NCBI GenBank assembly: GCA_903904495.1
Contig: CAIVCU010000251.1
Location: forward strand, 1 to 5,962
Source of the DNA: an uncultured Chlorobiaceae bacterium
GTDB lineage: Bacteria > Bacteroidota > Chlorobiia > Chlorobiales > Chlorobiaceae
Direction: 5' to 3'
DNA length: 5,962 nt
Position numbers and translations under genes: made by a program. The notes beneath the pieces were generated by a model. The model saw nothing but the letters and a program-made list of their open reading frames with translations, was not told the DNA's origin and did not search any database. Below, piece by piece: positions 1-5,187 of this stretch (position 1 is its first letter; each line of letters starts with the position of its first letter).

Positions 1-55
1 AACTCCTGACCCTTTGCATGCCATGCAAATGCTCTACCAACTGAGCTATAGCCCC
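1..55 (-). tRNA. tRNA-Ala (anticodon GGC), 3' end cut off by the window start
   Basis: Read on the minus strand, the sequence starts at 55 with the 5' acceptor strand GGGGCTA. The D arm GCTC...GAGC follows, then an anticodon stem TTTGC/GCAAA enclosing the seven-base loop ATGGCAT (18-24), which places anticodon GGC at 20-22. The variable region GGGTC and the 5' half of the T stem (AGGAG) follow, and the sequence runs off the window at TT of the T loop. Exactly 55 bases of canonical cloverleaf spacing are present, so about 21 nt, including the 3' acceptor strand, lie outside. The sequence closely resembles other bacterial tRNA-Ala(GGC) genes and would decode GCC/GCU alanine codons. It is transcribed away from ftsX. 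Confidence 0.95.
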
Positions 56-69
56 ATTTACCAGCTCTA

Positions 70-98
70 ATTAAAAGAAAAAAAACTTGTTTTTGCAA
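70..98 (-). promoter_or_regulatory. Candidate sigma70-type promoter for tRNA-Ala
   Basis: On the minus strand a -35-like TTGCAA (93-98, 4 of 6 to consensus) is followed after exactly 17 nt by TTTAAT (70-75, 5 of 6). The spacer is T-rich. The predicted start, near 63, would give a short leader before the mature tRNA 5' end at 55, as expected for a tRNA gene. The region is AT-rich, so chance matches are possible. No experimental support is visible. Confidence 0.4.
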
Positions 99-106
99 CT
101 TGTTTT
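84..106. repeat. Perfect 10-bp direct repeat AACTTGTTTT, two copies
   Basis: AACTTGTTTT occurs at 84-93 and again at 97-106, separated by TGC (13-bp period). It lies in the divergent tRNA/ftsX intergenic region, and the second copy overlaps the proposed -35 box of the tRNA promoter. It may be a protein-binding direct repeat or simply low-complexity T-rich DNA. Confidence 0.45.
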
Positions 107-153
107 GTTGATTCTTTGAGATAGGCCCGTTTATTAATGCAAAATAAGCTGTT

Positions 154-1035
154 ATGTCATTTTCATTCGTCATCAGGGAAGGTTTTTCAAGTTTAGGAAG
201 GGCGAAACTTCCTGCCGCAATTACCGTGACGATAAGTTTTTTTGCTCTTGTGCTGCTTGGCCTTTTCAGTACTGTTTCCCTGAGCTTTTTTGATGTTATC
301 CAGGAGCTGCGGAACAGGGTGGAGGTTGAAGTATTTCTCGGAGACTCGATAAGCGAATCTCAGGCGATTGACACGGCCGGTCAGATCAAGGTGATCAAAG
401 GTGTGAAAGAGGCCGTTTATGTTTCGAAGGATGATGCAGCACAAACGTTTACTCGTGATTTTGGAGAGGATATTGTCAAGATTCTTGGTTCAAATCCGCT
501 TCCCAGATCCATCAGGCTGAAGTTTCTTCCGGACTACGCAACACCCGAAAGCATTGAGCGGATTGTGCCTCAAATCCGTAAAATTGCTCCGGATACTGAT
601 ATACGCTATAATCAGTCATTTCTTGGTCAGATCGAAAAGAATGCACGGTTGTTTACCTTGCTGACCGGCGGTATAGGGATATTGATTTCATTGGCAACGA
701 TTGTGCTGATTGGCTATACGATCAAGTTGGCCATGTTTTCAAGGAAGGAAAAAATCAGGACTATGCGACTTGTAGGTGCTACGGCCTGGTTGATCGGAAC
801 CCCCTATGTTATTGAAGGGGCGCTTCAGGGTCTGCTGTCCGGAGCGCTGGCTGCCGGGGCGATTTATCTCCTTTTTGATCAGCTTCTCATTCGTTACGAG
901 CCTGGAATTTATCAGGTATTGCAGCCTTCTGCCATGCTGATTTATCCTTCCACGGTTCTCCTTGGTCTGGTGCTGGGCATTCTCGGCAGTGCACTCTCCG
1001 TCGGCAAATATCTCAGGGCCGCTTCGAAACGGTAA
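154..1035 (+). CDS. ftsX: Cell division protein FtsX (ABC-transporter-like permease subunit)
   Basis: FtsX is the inner-membrane partner of the ATPase FtsE. In well-studied bacteria FtsEX transmits a cytoplasmic signal to periplasmic murein hydrolases at the division site. The 293-residue protein shows the family plan: a short cytoplasmic N-terminus, TM1 at about 20-44, a large extracytoplasmic domain (about 45-165) and TM2 at about 168-192. The conserved cytoplasmic stretch 'RKEKIRTMRLVGAT' (197-210) and 'IEGALQGLLSG' (220-230) follow, with TM3 at about 214-242 and TM4 at about 262-285. The extracytoplasmic segment has the typical 'SKDDA...NPLPRSI' (91-120). An in-frame TAA at 145-147 makes ATG 154 the first possible ATG, although no Shine-Dalgarno is visible. 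FtsE is not encoded in this window and the neighbour upstream is a divergent tRNA, so ftsX is not in the usual ftsEX operon here. Confidence 0.93.
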   Translation: MSFSFVIREGFSSLGRAKLPAAITVTISFFALVLLGLFSTVSLSFFDVIQELRNRVEVEVFLGDSISESQAIDTAGQIKVIKGVKEAVYVSKDDAAQTFTRDFGEDIVKILGSNPLPRSIRLKFLPDYATPESIERIVPQIRKIAPDTDIRYNQSFLGQIEKNARLFTLLTGGIGILISLATIVLIGYTIKLAMFSRKEKIRTMRLVGATAWLIGTPYVIEGALQGLLSGALAAGAIYLLFDQLLIRYEPGIYQVLQPSAMLIYPSTVLLGLVLGILGSALSVGKYLRAASKR

Positions 1036-1041
1036 CTCCCT

Positions 1042-1884
1042 TTATTGTCCAAGTGAGTAGAGCAGGCTGATCTCTGAACTCCACTCGTCGGAGTCCGGTG
1101 TTTCCAGGATCAGGGGAATCTCTTCACAGGCAGGGTGAGCCATGATGTACCGAAATGCCTCCATCCCTATTGTTCCCTTACCGATGCTTGCGTGCCGGTC
1201 AAGCCGGCTGCCAAGCGGGCGAAGGGCATCATTGAGGTGCATCCCCCGGAGGAAGCCGAGCCCGACTGTCCGGTCAAACTCTTCGAACGTGTATGCGATA
1301 GCTTCAGTTGTCTGCAGGTCATAACCGCTTGCAAAAAGGTGGCAGGTGTCGAGACAGACCCCTATCCTTGCTTTATCTTCGACCTGATTAACAAGAGAGG
1401 CCAGCTGTTCAAACCTATATCCAAGATTGGTTCCCTGTCCGGCAGTGTTCTCGATTACGGCTGTCACGTTGCTTGTCGCATTGAGCGCCATATTGATTGA
1501 TTCAGCTATCAGCTGCAGACAGCCCTCCTCATTGATACCGTTCAGATGGCTTCCCGGATGAAAGTTCAGCAGACAGAGGCCCAGACTTTGCACACGCTGC
1601 ATTTCATCAATAAAGGCTGCTCTGGCATTCCGGAGCTTAACCGGGTCGGGATTGCCGAGGTTGATCAGATAGCTGTCATGAGGCAGAATGTACTCAGGCT
1701 TATACCCCCCATCACTGCAGTTTTTGCGGAATGCATCAATTGAGGATGTTGTGAGTTTCGGTGCACTCCACTGCCTCTGGTTTTTAGTAAACATGGCAAA
1801 TGCTTTCGCCCCGATACTGATGGCCTGCAACGGTGCATTTTCAACTCCACCGGCTATACTGACGTGTGCTCCTACGCGTTTCAT
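1042..1884 (-). CDS. nfo: Endonuclease IV (apurinic/apyrimidinic endonuclease, Nfo)
   Basis: This enzyme cleaves the DNA backbone 5' to abasic sites and trims damaged 3' ends in base excision repair. It is an AP-endonuclease-2 family TIM barrel that uses three zinc ions. All nine metal ligands known from E. coli Nfo are present at the same numbering when the start is at 1884: His69, His109, Glu145, Asp179, His182, His216, Asp229, His231 and Glu261. Family blocks 'GAHVSIAGG', 'FTKNQRQW', 'NFHPGSH', 'IENTAGQG', 'CLDTCH' and 'MHLND' are all seen. I chose ATG 1884 (280 aa) because MKRVGAHVS matches the family N-terminus. An in-frame ATG at 1932 would add 16 unconserved residues and overlap the upstream glycosyltransferase by 26 nt. 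It is the last gene of the minus-strand block, 22 nt after the glycosyltransferase stop, and ends 6 nt from the convergent ftsX stop. Confidence 0.96.
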   Translation of the reverse strand: MKRVGAHVSIAGGVENAPLQAISIGAKAFAMFTKNQRQWSAPKLTTSSIDAFRKNCSDGGYKPEYILPHDSYLINLGNPDPVKLRNARAAFIDEMQRVQSLGLCLLNFHPGSHLNGINEEGCLQLIAESINMALNATSNVTAVIENTAGQGTNLGYRFEQLASLVNQVEDKARIGVCLDTCHLFASGYDLQTTEAIAYTFEEFDRTVGLGFLRGMHLNDALRPLGSRLDRHASIGKGTIGMEAFRYIMAHPACEEIPLILETPDSDEWSSEISLLYSLGQ

Positions 1885-1906
1885 AAACAAAAGTGAATAG
1901 TGATCA

Positions 1907-2974
1907 TTAATCGGGACTGCCGAATTTTCCAAATTGTCCGGCTGTGAGATTCAAAGTTTCGCGGACAGCAAATGAGCTCTCCTTGGATGATTTCTCTCTT
2001 GATGATGACGTCGAAAGCATTTCACCCAGCAGACCGGTCGAAAAAAGCTGCACTCCGAGAATCAGCAGAAGGATACCGAGAAAAAGAATCGGGCGGTTGC
2101 TGACCGGTTTATGGAGCAGAATTTTATCAAGGGTGACATAAAGGCTGATGGTAAAACCCAGAAGAAAGCTGATAAGACCGGCCATGCCGAAAAAATGCAT
2201 GGGACGGCGAAGATAGCGGGTAATGAACAGTACCGAGAGAAAATCGAATAACCCTGAAAAAAACCTTGATGAATCGTATTTAGTGGTGCCGAATTTTCTG
2301 GCCTGGTGCCTGACAGGGATTTCGGCGATTTTAAACCCCATCCACTCGGCAAGCACAGGTATATATCGGTGCATGTCTCCGCGAAGTTCGAGCCGACGAG
2401 TCACCTCTTTGCGATAGACCTTAAGACCGCAGTTGAAATCATGAATCGTGATGCCGGTAAAGAGGCGTGTTACCAGATTGAAAAGTTTTGAAGGCAGGGT
2501 TTTGGTTACCGGATCCTTGCGCTGCTGTTTCCACCCGCTTACCAGATCATATCCTTCCTGCAGCTTTTGAATCATCACCTTAATGGCAAAGGGATCATCC
2601 TGCAGGTCAGCATCAATGGTGCAGATATAGTCGCCGGTTGCGGCCATGAATCCTGCTGAGAGTGCGGCTGTTTTTCCGAAGTTTCTCTGAAACGAGATCA
2701 GGCGGAGCTCCGGCCTGGAAAGGATCAGATTCCTGATTACCGAGGCAGAATTGTCGGTTGAACCGTCATCAACCATGATAATTTCAAAACAGAATGGCTC
2801 CTTAAAGAGATTGTGAAGCTCTTTTTCCTGCATGGCCAGATAGAGTTGCTCGACTAGATCAGGTAGTGATTTCTGTTCATTGAACAGCGGGACGACAATG
2901 GAAAGTGAAGTCAAATTAAACGTATTAAAAGTGAGTAATAAAAAATCAGCAATCTTTCGCTGAGCACCAAGCAC
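1907..2974 (-). CDS. Family 2 glycosyltransferase, polyprenyl-phosphate sugar transferase type (ArnC/GtrB/DPM1-like)
   Basis: A membrane-anchored GT-A enzyme, probably moving a sugar from a nucleotide donor to a polyprenyl phosphate on the cytoplasmic face; the substrate cannot be told from sequence. Numbered from the GTG start (355 aa), it shows 'SIVVPLFNE' (about 24-32), 'DDGSTDNS' (69-76) for nucleotide binding, the DXD-type motif 'DADLQDD' (121-127), 'SFQRNFGKTAALSAG' (94-108) and 'FNCGLKVYRKE' (180-190). Two membrane helices follow at about 259-282 and 295-317, as in GtrB/ArnC relatives, then a Ser-rich tail ending a 'GLLGEML...AVRE' block. The open frame runs back to 3064, inside queE. 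I prefer GTG 2974 because GAGAGGGG (2985-2992) lies 10 nt upstream and the queE stop is only 5 nt away. TTG 2914 (335 aa, MTSLSIVVP) is the alternative and also keeps all motifs. Confidence 0.85.
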   Translation of the reverse strand: MLGAQRKIADFLLLTFNTFNLTSLSIVVPLFNEQKSLPDLVEQLYLAMQEKELHNLFKEPFCFEIIMVDDGSTDNSASVIRNLILSRPELRLISFQRNFGKTAALSAGFMAATGDYICTIDADLQDDPFAIKVMIQKLQEGYDLVSGWKQQRKDPVTKTLPSKLFNLVTRLFTGITIHDFNCGLKVYRKEVTRRLELRGDMHRYIPVLAEWMGFKIAEIPVRHQARKFGTTKYDSSRFFSGLFDFLSVLFITRYLRRPMHFFGMAGLISFLLGFTISLYVTLDKILLHKPVSNRPILFLGILLLILGVQLFSTGLLGEMLSTSSSREKSSKESSFAVRETLNLTAGQFGKFGSPD

Positions 2975-2979
2975 TTTCT

Positions 2980-3651
2980 TTATACCCCTCTCATCTCGGG
3001 TGGCCAGATGTATTTGTGAAGCTGCAGCTGCATTCTTACGTTGAGCCGGTCGCTGAGAATCCACCTTGAAAGCTCCTGCGGTTCCAGCTTGCCGAACATC
3101 ACGCCCATCATGACGGTGAAAGAGTCTACCAGCCGGTGTTCAAGCAGCAGTGCTTTTGCCCACTCATAGTCTCTCCGGCATCCAAGAACCATTTTGAACT
3201 CAAAGCTTTTCCTGTGTGCTGGAGAAGCTGCAAGTGCAAGTTGAATGTTTTCGGGATTGTTCTGATCACAGACACCCGAAGATGGAGCTTTAATGTCGAT
3301 AATTTTATGAACACGAGGGTCAACTTCATCAACGGAGAGAAACCCCCCTGTTTCAAGCAGAACGGTATGTCCGAGATCACAGAGTCGCTCCATGAGCGGA
3401 TAAACAGCTGGCTGCAGGAGCGGTTCTCCTCCGGTGACCTCAATACAGGGTGCCTTGTATGCAACAGCTTGCCTGATGATCTCCTCCGTTTCAAGGTTAA
3501 TTGTCTCGTGCTCAGTGTAGGTGGTATCGCAGCCAAGACAGCCATGACCGCAACCCGCAAGCCTTATGAAGGCGCAGGGCCAGCCGGAAAATGATGATTC
3601 CCCCTGGATAGAGTGAAATATCTCACTGATGTTGAGAGTGCCGGCGATCAT
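2980..3651 (-). CDS. queE: 7-carboxy-7-deazaguanine synthase (QueE), radical SAM enzyme
   Basis: QueE converts 6-carboxy-5,6,7,8-tetrahydropterin to 7-carboxy-7-deazaguanine, on the route from GTP to preQ0/preQ1 and queuosine in tRNA. The 223-residue protein has the expected N-terminal 'EIFHSIQGES' (10-19), then the cluster-binding motif Cys34-X3-Cys38-X2-Cys41 followed by 'DTTYT', in which the conserved CDT contributes to magnesium binding in the family. The SAM-contacting 'VTGGEPLLQ' is at 72-80 and 'LETGG' at 99-103. The C-terminal 'QLQLHKYIW' is the usual family ending. Length matches compact QueE proteins. The start ATG 3651 overlaps the purN TGA as ATGA and there is no good Shine-Dalgarno near it, so translation probably depends on coupling to purN. 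Other queuosine genes (queD, queC, queF) are not in the window. Confidence 0.95.
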   Translation of the reverse strand: MIAGTLNISEIFHSIQGESSFSGWPCAFIRLAGCGHGCLGCDTTYTEHETINLETEEIIRQAVAYKAPCIEVTGGEPLLQPAVYPLMERLCDLGHTVLLETGGFLSVDEVDPRVHKIIDIKAPSSGVCDQNNPENIQLALAASPAHRKSFEFKMVLGCRRDYEWAKALLLEHRLVDSFTVMMGVMFGKLEPQELSRWILSDRLNVRMQLQLHKYIWPPEMRGV

Positions 3652-4250
3652 GACAGCTGTTCGGCAAGCAGTTTCTCCAGTGCATCCGGGTAAAGCGTAT
3701 GCTCACATGCAAGCACTCTTGCAGCAAGTCTCTCCGGTGTATCGTCAGGTAACACGGGTACATGCCGCTGCATCAGAATTCGCCCCTTGTCGTACTCTTC
3801 ATTGACAAGATGAACCGTCGCCCCGCTCTCTGTTTCACCTGCGTCAAGAACCGCCGTATGGACATGAATGCCATACATTCCTTCTCCACCGAATTTCGGT
3901 AGCAGGGCCGGATGTATATTGATAATCCTGTCCTTAAATGCTTCTACAACCGCATCAGGCACCTTCCGCATATATCCCGCGAGCACAATAATCTCGATCT
4001 GCTGTTCTTTGAGGCATCCGACCATGGCTTCGGCAAATTCATCAAAAGAGTCGAACTGTTTTTCCGTCAGATGCACTGTCGCAATCGCGTTAAATCGCGC
4101 GAACTCCATTGCGCTACACTGTGCACGGTTAGAAAGGCAAAGCACGATTTCCGCATTGAGCTGTTTCTTCTTCAGCGCATGAAAGATAGCCTGAAAATTA
4201 CTTCCGACACCGGAGCAGAAGACCGCTATGCGGGTTTTGTGAATAGTCAT
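3648..4250 (-). CDS. purN: Phosphoribosylglycinamide formyltransferase (GAR transformylase, PurN)
   Basis: PurN transfers a formyl group from 10-formyltetrahydrofolate to glycinamide ribonucleotide, the third step of de novo purine synthesis, in the cytoplasm. The 200-residue protein has the phosphate-binding 'CSGVGSNFQAI' (12-22), the folate-site segment 'VLAGYMRKV' (89-97) and the catalytic set Asn111 and His113 in 'NIHPALLPKF' and Asp154 in 'EEYDKG', equivalent to E. coli Asn106, His108 and Asp144. Compared with E. coli PurN from memory, there are five extra residues just after 'LLPKF' ('GGEGMYG', 121-127), which I associate with a subgroup found in Bacteroidota/Chlorobiota. It is the first gene of the minus-strand block. 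ATG 4250 has no clear Shine-Dalgarno. A candidate promoter lies about 55-80 nt upstream. Confidence 0.95.
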   Translation of the reverse strand: MTIHKTRIAVFCSGVGSNFQAIFHALKKKQLNAEIVLCLSNRAQCSAMEFARFNAIATVHLTEKQFDSFDEFAEAMVGCLKEQQIEIIVLAGYMRKVPDAVVEAFKDRIINIHPALLPKFGGEGMYGIHVHTAVLDAGETESGATVHLVNEEYDKGRILMQRHVPVLPDDTPERLAARVLACEHTLYPDALEKLLAEQLS

Positions 4251-4276
4251 GTAGTTGTTATGATGTTAAGACGCAA

Positions 4277-4329
4277 CTAATATTCAAGGAGCTGCTTTTT
4301 CCTAATATGCAATCAAGGAGCCTTCTTTT
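4277..4329. repeat. Imperfect tandem duplication in the purN leader
   Basis: CTAATAT-TCAAGGAGC (4277-4292) is repeated as CTAATAT-GCAA-TCAAGGAGC (4302-4321), a 25-nt period with a 4-nt insertion in the second copy. Both are followed by a T/C-rich run (to 4300 and 4329). The proposed purN -10 box and part of its -35 lie in the second copy. It could be a duplicated promoter/operator segment; the function is unknown. Confidence 0.5.
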
Positions 4330-4332
4330 CAA
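4304..4332 (-). promoter_or_regulatory. Candidate promoter of the purN-queE-GT-nfo block
   Basis: On the minus strand TTGAAA (4327-4332, 5 of 6 to the -35 consensus) is separated by 17 nt from CATATT (4304-4309, 4 of 6 to the -10). Initiation near 4297 would give a leader of about 47 nt. It is the best pair I found by eye upstream of purN, but not a strong one. I saw no riboswitch-like element in the short leader. Confidence 0.35.
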
Positions 4333-4395
4333 AAAGCTTAATAAGGTAGCTGTAAAATATCGCAGAGCTCTGATTAGTCACCCTCCCTGTAGTCC

Positions 4396-4410
4396 CTGAA
4401 GTACCTTCAG
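4396..4410. repeat. 15-bp inverted repeat CTGAAG-TAC-CTTCAG
   Basis: Perfect 6-bp arms around a 3-nt centre lie in the middle of the divergent purN/tetR region, about 24 bp upstream of the proposed tetR -35 box and 64 bp upstream of the proposed purN -35. There is no T-run, so it is not a terminator. It may be an operator for an unidentified regulator or chance. Confidence 0.35.
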
Positions 4411-4433
4411 TCTCTGTTCGCCTACTTTTTTTC

Positions 4434-4462
4434 TTGCAGGTTTTAATTATACTATGTATATT
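4434..4462 (+). promoter_or_regulatory. Candidate promoter of the tetR-flavoprotein operon
   Basis: TTGCAG (4434-4439, 3 of 6 to the -35 consensus) and TATATT (4457-4462, 5 of 6 to the -10) are separated by 17 nt. The start would fall near 4469, giving a leader of about 23 nt with no Shine-Dalgarno. The -10 directly abuts the palindrome at 4461-4473. TATACT at 4448-4453 is an alternative -10 but lacks a matching -35. Confidence 0.4.
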
Positions 4463-4473
4463 TACACTGTAAA
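4461..4473. promoter_or_regulatory. Probable TetR-type operator: 13-bp palindrome TTTACA-C-TGTAAA
   Basis: A perfect inverted repeat with 6-bp arms and a 1-nt centre overlaps the last two bases of the proposed -10 box and covers the expected transcription start of the downstream TetR-family gene, 18 bp before its ATG. TetR-family repressors commonly bind such palindromes next to their own promoters and repress themselves. The assignment is inference from position and symmetry. A related half-site, CTGTAAAAT, also occurs at 4350-4358. Confidence 0.5.
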
Positions 4474-4491
4474 ATTAATAGATGATTCAAT

Positions 4492-5187
4492 ATGGCAAGA
4501 CCGATCAAGAAAGAGCAGATTCCACATCTTCAGGAGGCAATAAAGGATACGGCGTGGCGTCTGATTGCGGAGTTCGGGGCGCCGGCCCTTTCACTGCGAG
4601 CCATAGGCCGTGCATTGAACATTACAGCACCGGCTATTTACAACTACTTTCCGGATCGTGATGCTTTGGTGACCGCCTTAATTATTGATGCTTTTACATC
4701 TTTTGGTGATGTTCAGCTCAAGGCTCGCGATAGCTTTCCCGCAACAGAGCTCCTTGAGCGCTTCCATGCCATTGGCATCGCGTATCGTGCTTGGGCGCTG
4801 AGCTATCCCCAGCGCTATCATCTTATCTTTGGTACACCCATTCCCGGCTACGAACAGCAGCAGCTGGAAATTATTCCATCGGCAACCCGTTCCATCAGCG
4901 CTCTTATCAGTGTGATCGAAGACATCCGTGTTGCCGGGAAGCTGAAAACCGACAATTTCCCGGTACCAGAGCCGGGGTATGAGGCGCAGCTTTCAGCCAT
5001 GAAAACCTGCACCCGCAATTATCATATTCTTTCACATGGAGTTGCGCTGATTGTCTGGAGCCGTGTGCACGGTTTGGTCTCTCTTGAAATTGGCGGTCGC
5101 CTTCCTCCATTCGGGGTGAGTGGCGATGCGCTCTATCATTATGAAATGCAATCAATAGCCAGACAATTTATAAAGGAGGAACTATGA
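4492..5187 (+). CDS. TetR/AcrR-family transcriptional regulator with WHG-type C-terminal domain
   Basis: A one-component, ligand-responsive DNA-binding repressor of 231 residues. The N-terminal three-helix DNA-binding domain spans about 10-60, with the helix-turn-helix in 'LSLRAIGRALNITAPAIYNYFPDRDALVTALI' (two joined family blocks, about 33-64); the 'YNYFPDRDAL' stretch is the classic end of the recognition helix region. The C-terminal half (about 80-231) contains 'AYRAWALSYPQRYHLIFGTPIPGY' as two adjoining blocks (97-120) and 'VWSRVHGLVSLE' (188-199), the Trp/His/Gly signature of the WHG (TetR_C_33) class. In-frame TGA at 4483-4485 supports ATG 4492, which has no Shine-Dalgarno. It overlaps the next gene by ATGA, so it most likely controls that flavoprotein and itself; the inducing ligand is unknown. 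Confidence 0.92.
   Translation: MARPIKKEQIPHLQEAIKDTAWRLIAEFGAPALSLRAIGRALNITAPAIYNYFPDRDALVTALIIDAFTSFGDVQLKARDSFPATELLERFHAIGIAYRAWALSYPQRYHLIFGTPIPGYEQQQLEIIPSATRSISALISVIEDIRVAGKLKTDNFPVPEPGYEAQLSAMKTCTRNYHILSHGVALIVWSRVHGLVSLEIGGRLPPFGVSGDALYHYEMQSIARQFIKEEL
5172..5180 (+). promoter_or_regulatory. Strong Shine-Dalgarno for the flavoprotein gene, inside the tetR 3' end
   Basis: AAAGGAGGA, including a full AAGGAGG core ending 4 nt before ATG 5184, is the only near-consensus ribosome-binding site noticed in the window. It fixes the start of the downstream gene and suggests that the flavoprotein can be translated well above the level of its repressor despite the ATGA stop/start overlap. Confidence 0.75.

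Noticed and set aside
1135..1500. 121-codon plus-strand open frame
   Set aside because: It lies wholly antisense to nfo, whose nine metal ligands are all intact. The translation is Cys/Pro-rich with no recognisable motif: a shadow frame.
1885..1932. Upstream ATG at 1932 as the nfo start (296 aa)
   Set aside because: It adds 16 unconserved residues and overlaps the glycosyltransferase 3' end. ATG 1884 gives MKRVGAHVS and E. coli-equivalent numbering of every metal ligand.
3136..3594. 152-codon plus-strand open frame
   Set aside because: It is antisense to queE, which has complete radical SAM motifs. The product resembles no family and has no ribosome-binding site.
3912..4280. 122-codon plus-strand open frame reaching into the purN leader
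   Set aside because: Mostly antisense to purN with its catalytic residues intact; composition is unlike a real protein.
4251..4303. Possible riboswitch in the purN leader (purine or preQ1 type)
   Set aside because: The leader is about 47 nt and I see no preQ1 or purine aptamer signature or following terminator hairpin.
4363..4372. CAGAGCTCTG 10-bp palindrome in the divergent region
   Set aside because: It is short, has no spacer or T-run and is not placed at a promoter element. Palindromes of this size are common by chance.
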